A DNA stretch of 11,519 nt from Baffinella frigidus (GCA_026770585.1 MU646442.1:211379-222897), one strand, 5' to 3'; shown: positions 5,661 to 10,726, counted from the first letter of the stretch. The notes: generated by a model from the sequence alone, not told the origin. Numbers and translations are program-made.

Positions 5661-5695
5661 AAAGTTGACTATCGCACCTAAAGTTGACTTTCGCA
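5661..5695 (+). repeat. 19-bp tandem duplication
   Basis: AAAGTTGACTATCGCACCT is followed by AAAGTTGACTTTCGCA. TAAAGTTGA occurs again at 6118-6126, so the motif is dispersed. Confidence 0.7.
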
Positions 5696-5705
5696 TCCGA
5701 ACTTG

Positions 5706-5800
5706 GTGAGAGGTTAGTGTTCAGGGTCTAGGGTTTAGAGTTCTTCGATGCGAGGATACGGGGTTCGGGTTCTTCGATGGGAGCTTTAGGATTCAGGGGT
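5706..5800 (+). repeat. Degenerate telomeric heptamers
   Basis: GTTCAGGGTCTAGGGTTTAGAG, then GGGGTTCGGGTTCTTCGATG. The unit TTCTTCGATGSGAG occurs twice (5740 and 5769). The surrounding 82-codon minus frame is made of this repeat and is not supported as a gene. Confidence 0.7.
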
Positions 5801-5899
5801 TGTCTAGCTCTGTCCCAGTCGCGCTGACCGACTATTCTTAAGTTGACATTGCTGGGTGTGTGGTACAAATGCGTCCACGTTGGAGCAGGAAAGAGCCCG

Positions 5900-5920
5900 G
5901 TCTCACCAAATTGGTGAGAC
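5900..5920. repeat. Perfect 21-bp palindrome
   Basis: GTCTCACCAA, one A, then TTGGTGAGAC. The 10-bp arms around one base form an exact hairpin. It is not associated with a T-run, so I do not call it a terminator. Confidence 0.6.
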
Positions 5921-5937
5921 TGAATAAACTGATACAG

Positions 5938-6035
5938 AGCTAGGTTATCCCTCAAGTGCCCAGCAGGCGCATACACCCTACGGTATGGTCCTAGGACCTG
6001 CCTAGGGCGAGTTAGGGTGAATATTCACCCTAAAA
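5938..6035 (-). mobile_element. Inverted-repeat element, family 4, copy b
   Basis: The reverse complement of this segment matches 3866-3952 closely. It includes the AGGGTGAATATTCACCCT palindrome, GCAGGTCCTAGGACC and GCGTATGCGCC-like sequence. The CCTACGGTATGG here is a one-base variant of the shared palindrome. One end is degraded. Confidence 0.7.
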
Positions 6036-6255
6036 GGACGTAGCCCTCTTGGTATCCGGGTGCGGGTTCCGCGCCAGGTCAAAAGTCAGATTTTCATTTT
6101 ACTACACCATCTACGGGTAAAGTTGATTCTCACCAGGGCAACACGCCAAAAGTGTTGGGAATCGGAGCCCTTCGTGGGCGCTACAACGTTTTTTGTACCA
6201 CGAAACACTTTTAGCGCGAAACGTTGCGTGCGAAATCCCCACTTGTAACACGGCG
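6036..6255. other. Unassigned stretch
   Basis: I see no gene. A loose inverted pair CAAAAGTGTT (6148-6157) / AACACTTTTA (6205-6214) is present. The short frames on both strands have no recognisable motif. Confidence 0.4.
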
Positions 6256-6276
6256 TGGTACGGCGAGGGTCGACAC

Positions 6277-6321
6277 CTGGTGTTGCAAATCCTGAGCATC
6301 CAGAGTGTCCTGCAGCGTTTC
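6277..6321 (-). CDS. Possible 15-codon exon ETLQDTLDAQDLQHQ
   Basis: Minus strand, phase 0 on both sides. It is preceded by GAACGGTTGTCTCCAG (a good pyrimidine-rich acceptor) and followed by GTGTCGACCCTCGCC, the recurrent donor-like motif. The heptad-like Leu/Gln/Asp composition and the QHQ end resemble the tail of exon C (LQLEMDSLHSQRQ). Much of it is repeated at 6513-6540, where the sequence after TCTCTCCAG reads ETLQDTLDAH. It is too short for a family call and may be a decayed exon copy. Confidence 0.3.
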
Positions 6322-6552
6322 CTGGAGACAACCGTTCAGGGGTTAGGGCTCACACCACACATCGGGCTACAAAGGGATTTTCAGTGGACAATCCCCCGAC
6401 TTTCCGGTACCTTATCCGTAGGAAACTCCCTGTATCTCTACGGTATTTCCTACCGTAGGATCGTTTGTCTCATCGCTGAGGGGTTGTTCGGAATCCCTCC
6501 GAAGTCTGCTGTGAGCGTCCAGAGTGTCCTGGAGCGTTTCCTGGAGAGAACC
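6294..6552. repeat. 40-bp direct repeats flanking a hairpin element
   Basis: The repeats are 6294-6333 and 6513-6552 with three mismatches in 40 (core CCAGAGTGTCCTGSAGCGTT TCCTGGAGA). They bracket the family 7 element at 6355-6515. They are too long for a transposon target-site duplication, so a tandem duplication with later insertion, or a two-exon duplication, is more likely. Confidence 0.7.
6355..6515 (+). mobile_element. Inverted-repeat element, family 7, copy b
   Basis: It begins CCACACATCGGGCTACAAAG and ends CTCCGAAGTCTGCTGTGAG, giving degraded inverted ends like those of 7989-8149. The interior has TTTCCGGTACCTTATCCGTA, the palindrome CCTACCGTAGG at 6449-6459 and CTCATCGCTGAGGGG. It is a diverged copy of the 8-kb element in the same orientation. 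Confidence 0.65.
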
Positions 6553-6603
6553 AAATCATTTGAAAGCAAATTTGAAAGCAATTGCGCCAGAACGGAGCTT
6601 ATG

Positions 6604-6732
6604 TAAACACACGTTCAGGGTTGAGGGCTCAGGGTTAAGGGTTCAGGGTTGATGGCTCAGAGCTCAAGGTTGATGGCTCAGGGTTTAGGGTTTAGGGTTT
6701 AGGGTTTAGGGGTTATGGGTTAGGGTTTATGA
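6604..6732 (+). repeat. Telomeric block with TTCAGGG and TTGAGGG variants
   Basis: Variant units (GGGTTGA, GGCTCA, GGGTTCA) come first, then four perfect TTTAGGG units at about 6680-6708. On the minus strand it begins just after a degraded exon-end/donor motif (GCATCGCCAG then TTGTCGAGCC, with GT changed to TT) at 6727-6755. Confidence 0.85.
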
Positions 6733-6755
6733 AGCCGGGCTCGACAACTGGCGAT

Positions 6756-6948
6756 GCCAGTGCACACCGACCCCCCGCCTAGTTCGAAAGTAGTACCGGG
6801 CTGTAACAAGGCGGTACAAAAAGGTACAAGCCGGTACAAAAAGTTACTACCGTCACGTCCAAATAAGCCGTCCATCTATCATATATAGGCCACACCCACA
6901 AGAATTTGCACGCATCGAGGGGTGCAATCGAGGGGTGCGATTTCCCCA
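6756..6948. other. Short local repeats, no gene
   Basis: CGGTACAAAAAG occurs at 6811 and 6833 with a related AGGTACAAG between. CGAGGGGTGCAATCGAGGGG repeats at 6916-6938. Nothing codes. Confidence 0.5.
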
Positions 6949-7133
6949 CTCGAGAATGCTAGATGACCCTATTTATATGTGGGGTTGTAAATATTTGTAC
7001 CAGGATAAGGTGTTCCAACCTCGTGACTGGCCAATATACGGCTAGTTACGTGACCAATCAACGAAAGTTACTACACAAATGCCCACTTTTAAAACCACAT
7101 CGGTTTTGAACAGGCCCCTCTAGCATTCTCGTG
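6949..7133 (-). mobile_element. Inverted-repeat element, family 6, copy b
   Basis: The reverse complement of 5417-5600 with moderate divergence. Terminal repeats are CTCGAGAATGCTAGA (6949-6963) and CTCTAGCATTCTCGTG (7118-7133). The internal hairpin is ACTGGCC / GGCTAGT (7026-7032, 7040-7046) with a 7-nt loop, at the same place and of the same size as in copy a but with different paired bases. Confidence 0.8.
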
Positions 7134-7286
7134 TGGCCGGCGGAGTTTGGGGGGTGAGAAGAGGCGTTGACTTTTGGATCACTCATCTCCAGGCTTGAGA
7201 GCACTAAAGAAGAAGAAGCAGGTGGTTTGATAGCGAGGGAGCGAGTCAGCTGTATTACAGTGAACCTACTCTTGACACATACCCGT
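7134..7286. other. Unassigned stretch
   Basis: No gene is recognised. It contains GAAGAAGAAG at 7209 and CGAGTCAGCTGT at 7242; TCAGCTGTGT also follows the family 6 copy at 5610, so some flanking sequence travels with that element. Confidence 0.4.
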
Positions 7287-7421
7287 CGGGGCCGGACTGA
7301 TTGAGCATGTATGGAGGGTAGGTATGCGTCATGGTGTCCACCCTTCAGGCATACTTCCTTGCAGGGGGAAATCGGGGGCCGGCCGAAGGAGTATGTGTGG
7401 AGGGTAAGTATGTGTTACGGT
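7287..7421. repeat. 48-bp direct repeat with 86-bp period
   Basis: CGGGGCCGGACTGATTGAGC with ATGTATGGAGGGTAGGTATG at 7287-7335 is repeated with substitutions at 7373-7421 (GGAGTATGTGTGGAGGGTAA). The second copy contains GGGTAAGTATG, which resembles a strong plus-strand splice donor, but no exon leads into it. Confidence 0.7.
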
Positions 7422-7447
7422 AGCCTGTGTTAGGGTAGGTGGACTGT

Positions 7448-7500
7448 ACTCTAGTTAATTTACTGGCTAGAAGGGCCTATTTAAAACCGTAAACTAGAGT
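7448..7500. repeat. 9-bp inverted repeat
   Basis: ACTCTAGTT (7448-7456) and AACTAGAGT (7492-7500), just upstream of the polypurine tract, with TATTTAAAAC between. It is too small for a firm element call. Confidence 0.4.
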
Positions 7501-7502
7501 AG

Positions 7503-7655
7503 TACAGCAGCAGAAGAAGAAGGAGATGCACAAGAGGAGGAAGAAGAAGAAGCAGAAGAAGAAGCAGCAGAGGAAGAGGAAGAAGAGGAAGAAAAGGAAG
7601 AAGCAGCAGCAGAGGAAGAGGAAGAAGAGGAAGAAGAGGAAGAAGAAGCAGATTC
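7503..7655 (+). repeat. Polypurine GAA/GAG/GCA triplet tract
   Basis: About 150 bp of GAA, GAG, AAG and GCA triplets, almost free of pyrimidines apart from the C of GCA. The plus frame from 7498 reads Glu/Ala-rich to a TGA near 7674 but has no ATG; the minus frame is poly-Ser. Triplet purity with opposite-strand openness is typical of a microsatellite. It could form triplex (H-DNA). Confidence 0.9.
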
Positions 7656-7719
7656 TCTCTGGTTGTTCAGGTTGTGAAGCTCTCTGGTAGGGGAGATTCC
7701 ACGCGGAGAGGCCCGCACC

Positions 7720-7927
7720 CCGCCAACAACCGGTCGCAGCTTATCCCGGGTCTTGAAACCTTTCGGATCCTGGTACAAATCAATGAGATCTCATTGGTAT
7801 CTCCCGTCAACAGTTTGTAGGTACCTAGGGGTTCCTACCGTAGGGTCGTAGGAATGATGTGTTAGGTCTAAATAAAATTCCGGATCCTTGGAAGGATCGA
7901 GGATAAGCTGCGACGGGTTGCTGGTGG
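7720..7927 (+). mobile_element. Inverted-repeat element, family 5, copy b
   Basis: The ends CCAACAACCGGTCGCAGCTT and, inverted, CCAGCAACCCGTCGCAGCTT are well matched. It shares TATCTCCCGTCA, CCTACCGTAGGGTC and AATAAAAT with 4287-4491. The internal hairpin at 7779-7798 has arms CAATGAGA / TCTCATTG, perfectly palindromic, differing from copy a at both sides of two base pairs. Confidence 0.8.
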
Positions 7928-7988
7928 ACCCGGCTGGATTCCGCTCTGTAACACTCACGAGTTTGTAACTTCATGCGTATCCACTAAA

Positions 7989-8149
7989 CCACACAGAGGG
8001 CAACTAAGGGATTTTCGGGCACTCAGTGCCCGAGTTTCCGTTACCTGATCCGCAGGAACCCCCCTATGCCCCTACGGGTTGCCTACCGTAGGGTCCTAGG
8101 TCTGATCGCTTAGGGCTTATTCAAAACCCCTTCGAAGCCCGGTGTGTGG
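7989..8149 (+). mobile_element. Inverted-repeat element, family 7, copy a
   Basis: The left end CCACACAGAGGGCAACTAAG and the right end inverted, CCACACACCGGGCTTCGAAG, match at about 17 of 22 positions. It contains a perfect CGGGCAC TCA GTGCCCG hairpin (8016-8032), then CCTACCGTAGGGTCCTAGG at 8082-8100. On the minus strand it starts about 15 nt after an exon C-like end (CTTGCAGCGCCAG then GTTGTGAGCC), placing it in the 5' part of a would-be intron. Confidence 0.75.
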
Positions 8150-8259
8150 CTAGGAGAGGCTCACAACCTGGCGCTGCAAGATTTCGGGGGGAGTTTGAGG
8201 GGTAAGACGAGGCTCGAAACCTGTCCCACCACCTAGGTTTCCGGTGGAGTTGGGGAGAA

Positions 8260-8286
8260 AGGTTTAGGGTTTAGGGTTTGGGGTTT
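8260..8286 (+). repeat. Short telomeric block
   Basis: Three to four heptamers (GGTTTAGGGTTTAGGGTTTG). On the minus strand it follows the GT that closes the decayed exon C copy at 8298-8339. Confidence 0.85.
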
Positions 8287-8297
8287 CAAAGTGAAAC

Positions 8298-8339
8298 CTG
8301 GCGCTGCGAGTGCAGAGAGTCTATTTCCAGCTAGAGCTC
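8298..8339 (-). pseudogene. Decayed copy of EF-hand exon C (3' part)
   Basis: Matches the last 42 nt of exon C at all but four positions. It reads EL, stop, then LEIDSLHSQRQ: the CAG codon of exon C is TAG here. It retains ACCCAG before it and GTTTCAC after it, so it could still be spliced and would end the reading frame. The 79-nt interval from exon D (GC...AG) consists mainly of a fragment of hairpin family 7 (8342-8399). Confidence 0.6.
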
Positions 8340-8341
8340 CT

Positions 8342-8399
8342 GGGTCCCAGGTCTTATCGCTCAGGGCTTATCCAACCCCCCTACGAAGTCCGGTGTGTG
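8342..8399 (+). mobile_element. Fragment of hairpin family 7 (copy d)
   Basis: Closely similar to 8091-8149 (GGTCTTATCGCTCAGGGCTT, then CGAAGTCCGGTGTGTGG). The other half, including the CCTACCGTAGG palindrome, is missing. Together with the adjoining exon C-like sequences it forms a local duplication of 8091-8180 at an offset of about 250 bp. Confidence 0.65.
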
Positions 8400-8418
8400 G
8401 CTAGGAGAGACTCGTAGC

Positions 8419-8514
8419 CTGGCGCTGCGAGTGCAGAGAGTCTCTGCACTCTTCTTTATCAACCTCAGTCAAGTCCTTGCAAACAGGTCGTAGAGCCTTC
8501 TGGAGCGTGATCAC
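8419..8514 (-). CDS. Candidate exon D, EF-hand gene
   Basis: Minus strand, 32 codons in phase 0, beginning VITLQKALRPVCKDLTEV and ending DSLHSQRQ, the same eight residues that end exon C. It follows CTGAG (possible acceptor; an in-frame CTCCAG 15 nt in is an alternative) and stop codons close upstream limit it. At the 3' end the base after CAG is GC, not GT. The homologous copy at 8166 has GT, so this is either a GC-AG intron, which some algae use often, or a decayed donor. The N-terminal 20 residues are unlike any family I can name. Because its end duplicates exon C, it may be an alternative last part or a recombinant copy. Confidence 0.4.
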
Positions 8515-8656
8515 CTCAGTTTACAGCGACTCTAATGAGGTCTCTGGGAGGCGACACGCGAGAGCAGAAGGATCCTCTAGAGAGTCACCTACCCAGAGCC
8601 ATATATCACCGAGGATACAACGTATACGAAGATAATAATGAAGACGAAATGATGAC

Positions 8657-8721
8657 CTGGCGCTGCGAGTGCAGAGAGTCCATTTCCAGCTGCAGCTCCT
8701 GTTCGTCCAGCACCCCGTCCC
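8657..8721 (-). CDS. Candidate exon C: second half of an EF-hand
   Basis: Minus strand, 65 nt. It begins with GG, completing a glycine codon from the G left over at the end of exon B, then reads DGVLDEQELQLEMDSL and ends HSQRQ. Joined to exon B it gives the loop DRKGDGVLDEQE, a 12-residue EF-hand with Asp1, Asp5, Gly6, Leu8, Asp9 and Glu12. Position 3 is Lys, which is unusual. A helix of acidic and leucine residues follows. The acceptor is AACCGCAG and the donor CAG/GTCATC, both good. The phase fit across a 689-nt intron of telomeric repeats is the strongest evidence for a real gene here. The product would be a calcium-sensing or calcium-buffering protein. A plus-strand 72-codon frame over the same bases is a shadow. 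Confidence 0.6.
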
Positions 8722-8724
8722 CTG

Positions 8725-8952
8725 CGGTTTCGGGGTTCGGGTTTAGGGTTTAGGGTTTAAGGTGAGGGTTTGAGGTTTTAGGGTGTTCAGGTTCGGAGTT
8801 TAGGGTTTAGGGTTTTGGGTTTTGGGTTTCTGGCTTTAGGGTGTGAGGTTCGGGGTTGAGGGTTTAGGGGTTTTGGGTTTTGGGTTTTGGGTTTTGGGTT
8901 TTGGGTTTAAGGTTTAGGGTTTAGGGTTTAGGGCTTAGGGCTTAGGGTTTAG
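8725..8952 (+). repeat. Telomeric block with local TTTTGGG homogenisation
   Basis: Perfect TTTAGGG units, then GGTTTTGGGTTTTGGG for about six units (8866-8907), then TTTAGGG and CTTAGGG. Variants are grouped in runs, as expected from local slippage or unequal exchange. It fills the candidate intron on the 5' side of exon C. Confidence 0.9.
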
Positions 8953-8959
8953 GACACAC

Positions 8960-8999
8960 CTTTCCGGTCCATCTGGTCGAAGACCTCTTTGTAGGTCTT
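8960..8999 (-). CDS. Exon B copy 4 (KTYKEVFDQMDRK)
   Basis: A 40-nt minus-strand copy with the same phases as exon B (0 in, 1 out), preceded by CCATAAG and followed by GTGTGTCC, the best donor of the four copies. Asn is replaced by Asp relative to the others. Upstream the frame meets a TGA, so it must be entered by splicing. It is nearest to exon C and could be spliced to it as readily as exon B. Confidence 0.45.
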
Positions 9000-9006
9000 C
9001 TTATGG

Positions 9007-9086
9007 TTCGGGGCTCAAAATTCAGGGTTTGGGATTCAGGGTTTCGGGTTTCGGGTTTCGGGTCTCGGGTTTAGGTTGAGGGTTTC
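9007..9086 (+). repeat. Telomeric spacer in the exon B tandem array
   Basis: TTCAGGG, TTTCGGG and TTTAGGG heptamers separate exon B copies 3 and 4. Equivalent spacers lie at 9160-9226 and 9300-9408. The spacers vary in length (unit lengths about 136, 139 and 181 bp) while the exon-like part is conserved. Confidence 0.85.
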
Positions 9087-9090
9087 GGAC

Positions 9091-9130
9091 CTTTCCGGTC
9101 CATCTGGTTGAAGACCTCTTTGTAGGCCTT
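9091..9130 (-). CDS. Exon B copy 3 (KAYKEVFNQMDRK)
   Basis: Same 40-nt structure: CCATAAG before and GTCCGAAACCC after, so the telomere-like repeat begins three bases beyond the GT. Thr to Ala is the only coding change from copy 2. The upstream sequence APDHK stays in frame without a stop for some distance. Confidence 0.45.
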
Positions 9131-9229
9131 CTTATGGTCCGGGGCCCGAAATTCGGGGGTTGGGATTCAGGGTGTAGGTTTTAGGGTTTCGGGTTTCGGT
9201 TTTCGGTTTTCGGGTTTAGGGTTTAGGAC

Positions 9230-9269
9230 CTTTCCGGTCCATCTGGTTGAAGACCTCTTTGTAGGTCTT
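9230..9269 (-). CDS. Exon B copy 2 (KTYKEVFNQMDRK)
   Basis: Same 40-nt structure, with CCATAAG before and GTCCTAAACCC after. The amplified unit of about 140 bp includes the upstream GGGCCCCGGACCATAAG and some telomeric heptamers. The part from TACAAAGAGG to CGGAAAG is identical to exon B proper. Confidence 0.45.
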
Positions 9270-9410
9270 CTTATGGTCCGGGGCCCGAAATTCGGGGGTC
9301 GGGATTCAGGGTGTAGGGTTCAGGGTTTAGGGTTTAGGATTTAGGGTCTAGGGTTTCAGGTTTCGGGTTCAGGGTTTCGGGTTTCGGGTTTAGGGTTTAG
9401 GGTTGAGGAC

Positions 9411-9480
9411 CTTTCCGGTCCATCTGGTTGAAGACCTCTTTGTAGTGTGCGATCTGCGCCTCCTGTTGCGCCTCCTGCAT
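9411..9480 (-). CDS. Candidate exon B: first half of an EF-hand
   Basis: Minus strand, reading EAQQEAQIAHYKEVFNQMDR then K plus one base (9474-9411, phase 0 to 1). An ATG at 9480-9478 is in frame, giving MQEAQQ, so it could also be a first exon. As an internal exon its acceptor is CGTATGCAG. The donor AAAG/GTCCTCAACCC is followed at once by telomeric heptamers. YKEVFNQM has the spacing of an EF-hand entering helix and DRKG starts the loop, which exon C completes. The Gln/Glu/Ala-rich start resembles a coiled-coil lead-in. Three shortened copies lie downstream. If joined to exon A (phase 0) the two EF-hands would be about 37 residues apart, usual for paired EF-hands. Confidence 0.6.
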
Positions 9481-9486
9481 ACGCGG

Positions 9487-9678
9487 TTTGTGGTTTAGGG
9501 TTTAGCGTTAGGGTTTAGGGTTTGGGGTTTGGGGTTTGGGGGTGAGGGTTTAGGGTTTGGAGTTTCGGGTTTGGGGTTTAGGGTTTGGGGTTTGGGGGTG
9601 AGGGTTTAGGGTTTGGGATTTGGGGTTTGGGGTTTGGGGTTCCGGGTTTGGGGTTTGGGGTTTGGAGTTTAGGGTTGA
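9487..9678 (+). repeat. TTTGGGG-rich telomeric block
   Basis: About 26 heptamers, dominated by GGGGTTT and GGGTTTA, with a 50-bp internal duplication (GGGGGTGAGGGTTTAGGGTT at 9538 and 9594). An open 62-codon plus frame here is a low-complexity artefact. Confidence 0.9.
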
Positions 9679-9680
9679 GC

Positions 9681-9708
9681 GGACCGTGTCTGCGATCTCA
9701 AGTCACGA
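9681..9708 (-). pseudogene. Decayed copy of the exon A end (copy 7)
   Basis: Aligns with the codons SWLQIADTV of exon A, but TGG is TGA here, giving S, stop, LEIADTV. The sequence after ACG runs GTCCGCTCAACCCTAAAC, again GT plus telomere-like repeat. Confidence 0.5.
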
Positions 9709-9764
9709 AACCGTGTTTCGCGACAGGTGTGTACGCGTACATCAAACGCTGTGCGGGGCTTCCT

Positions 9765-9850
9765 CAACCCTAACCCTGAACCCTGAACCCTGAACCCTCA
9801 ACCCGTGTGCGGTGGGGCGCGCGCGAGCAGGGTTGAGTGTTTAGGGTTGA
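9765..9850. repeat. Telomeric variants in both orientations
   Basis: CCCTAACCCTGAACCCTGAA at 9765-9800 then GGTTGAGTGTTTAGGGTTGA at 9830-9850. Between them is CGTGTGCGGTGGGGCGCGCG, a motif family (CCGTGCGTG...) that follows most exon A copies. Confidence 0.8.
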
Positions 9851-9856
9851 ACGAGG

Positions 9857-9884
9857 ACCGTGCCCGCGACCTGGAGCTACGCGG
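9857..9884 (-). pseudogene. Decayed copy of the exon A end (copy 6)
   Basis: Aligns codon for codon with SWLQIADTV and reads A, stop (TAG for TGG), LQVAGTV. It is followed by GTCCTCGTTCAACCC. Together with copy 7 it shows the array losing coding sense at the same tryptophan codon. Confidence 0.45.
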
Positions 9885-9919
9885 CCGTGTGTATCACTCA
9901 ACTCTAGGCTCAAGGGCCT

Positions 9920-10022
9920 TCCTAGTGGCTATACGTCTTGAGGCAGTAAATTCACTGTGAAATTAGTGAATCCATACCAAATTAAGGCCTGGTCAAATGG
10001 CGCAGACGTATAGCCACTAGGA
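9920..10022. mobile_element. Inverted-repeat element, family 8
   Basis: Perfect 19-bp inverted ends TCCTAGTGGCTATACGTCT at 9920-9938 and 10004-10022. The interior is AT-richer, with a small TTCACT / AGTGAA hairpin (9951-9956, 9964-9969). It lacks the shared palindrome and has no coding capacity. It would lie in the intron between exons A and B. Confidence 0.7.
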
Positions 10023-10036
10023 CCTGTATCGAGAGT

Positions 10037-10063
10037 AATAAAAAAAAAGAAGAAGAAGAAGAA
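10037..10063 (+). repeat. A-run and GAA tract
   Basis: A run of nine A followed by GAAGAAGAAGAAGAAG. A simple repeat just outside the family 8 element. Confidence 0.85.
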
Positions 10064-10176
10064 GTGGGTAGATACAAGGCTGGGCGTGGCTCGTCCTAAA
10101 TCCGAACCCTGAACCCTCGACCCGTTCTCACACGCCTTTGCCCGAGCAATTCTCAAGTGAACCCACGCAGGATACG

Positions 10177-10217
10177 TTCCGGTGTCCGCCTATGGTGGGA
10201 GTTGCAAGAACCTAAAG
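10177..10217 (+). repeat. 41-bp partner of 353-393
   Basis: The inverted counterpart of 353-393. It sits between a telomeric CCCTGAACCCTCGACCC run with GAGCAATTCTCAAGT (also at 11149-11163) and exon A copy 5, and seems to be part of the repeated exon A unit. Confidence 0.65.
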
Positions 10218-10229
10218 GACCTAAAGGAC

Positions 10230-10297
10230 GCCAGTGAATACACGGGGGGCGTGAACACATACCGTATCAGCGTTCTGGTGCTCTTCAAAGAGCCGTT
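10230..10297 (-). pseudogene. Partial copy of the exon A end and intron start (copy 5)
   Basis: Minus strand reads QRLFEEHQNADT then GTATGTGTTCACGCCCCCCG, matching exon A and its downstream sequence (11341-11410) except for loss of about six codons (SDSWLQ region). The GTATGT donor is retained. The deletion is in frame, so the copy stays open to a TAG near 10226. Confidence 0.55.
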
Positions 10298-10299
10298 GC

Positions 10300-10510
10300 G
10301 TGTTTGGTGTTTGGTGTTTGGTGTCCAGTGTCTAGTGTCCAGTGTGTCCAGTGTGTCCAGTGTGTCTAGTGTGTCCAGTGTCTAGTATCTAGTATCTAGT
10401 GTCTAGTGTCTAGCGTCCAGTGTGCAATGTCCAGTGTCCAGTGTCCAGTGTCTAGTGTCTAGTGCGTCTAGTGTCTAGTGTCTAGTGTCTAGTGTGTAGT
10501 GTCTAGTGTT
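10300..10510 (+). repeat. Diverged heptamer array TGTCTAG / TGTCCAG
   Basis: Starts as TGTTTGG units and changes to TGTCCAG, TGTCTAG and TGTATCTAG. The basic period is 7, with two-base TG insertions. TTTAGGG, TTTGGTG and TCTAGTG differ by one or two steps, so I infer a telomeric array drifted to a new consensus and re-amplified. A second short array of the same kind is at 10580-10630. Confidence 0.8.
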
Positions 10511-10520
10511 GAGGGTTTAG

Positions 10521-10578
10521 CGGACCGTATCAGCGATCCGCAGCCACGAATCTGAGCACTCTTCAAAAGGGCGGTTGT
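10521..10578 (-). pseudogene. Copy of the exon A end (copy 4)
   Basis: Minus strand reads YNRPFEECSDSWLRIADTVR then a stop. It is colinear with exon A from RPFEEHSDSW, with His to Cys and Gln to Arg. No EF-hand loop precedes it. GTCCGCTAAACCCTCAAC follows ACG. Confidence 0.55.
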
Positions 10579-10639
10579 AGTGTTCAGTGTTCAGTGTTTG
10601 GTGTTTAGTGTCTAATGTCCAGCGTGCACTGTTGAGGGT

Positions 10640-10690
10640 TGAGCGCGCACCGTATCAGCAATCTGGAGCCACGCATCTGAGTGCTCACTC
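10640..10690 (-). pseudogene. Copy of the exon A end (copy 3)
   Basis: Minus strand reads SEHSDAWLQIADTVRA and is followed by telomere-like CAACCCTCAACAG. The RPFE part is replaced by unrelated sequence (GGGAG before SEHS). Confidence 0.5.
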
Positions 10691-10726
10691 CCAGCCACGA
10701 GTCCCTGCGCCACGAGTCCGTGCGTC

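Noticed and set aside
6193-6606. 137-codon plus-strand open frame
   Set aside because: It spans a hairpin element of family 7 and both 40-bp direct repeats. The apparent internal similarity (SVLQRFLE / SVLERFLE) is just the DNA repeat; the minus strand gives the more exon-like reading.
7373-7421. Strong plus-strand splice donor GGGTAAGTATG
   Set aside because: No open exon with coding character precedes it on the plus strand, and it lies in a direct repeat whose other copy lacks the GTAAGT.
7494-7778. Poly-Ser protein on minus / Glu-rich protein on plus
   Set aside because: A triplet microsatellite open on both strands; the plus frame has no ATG.
8535-8753. 72-codon plus-strand frame starting MRSLGGDTR
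   Set aside because: It is the antisense of exon C and the following intron, ending in telomeric repeat. The minus-strand EF-hand explains the sequence better.
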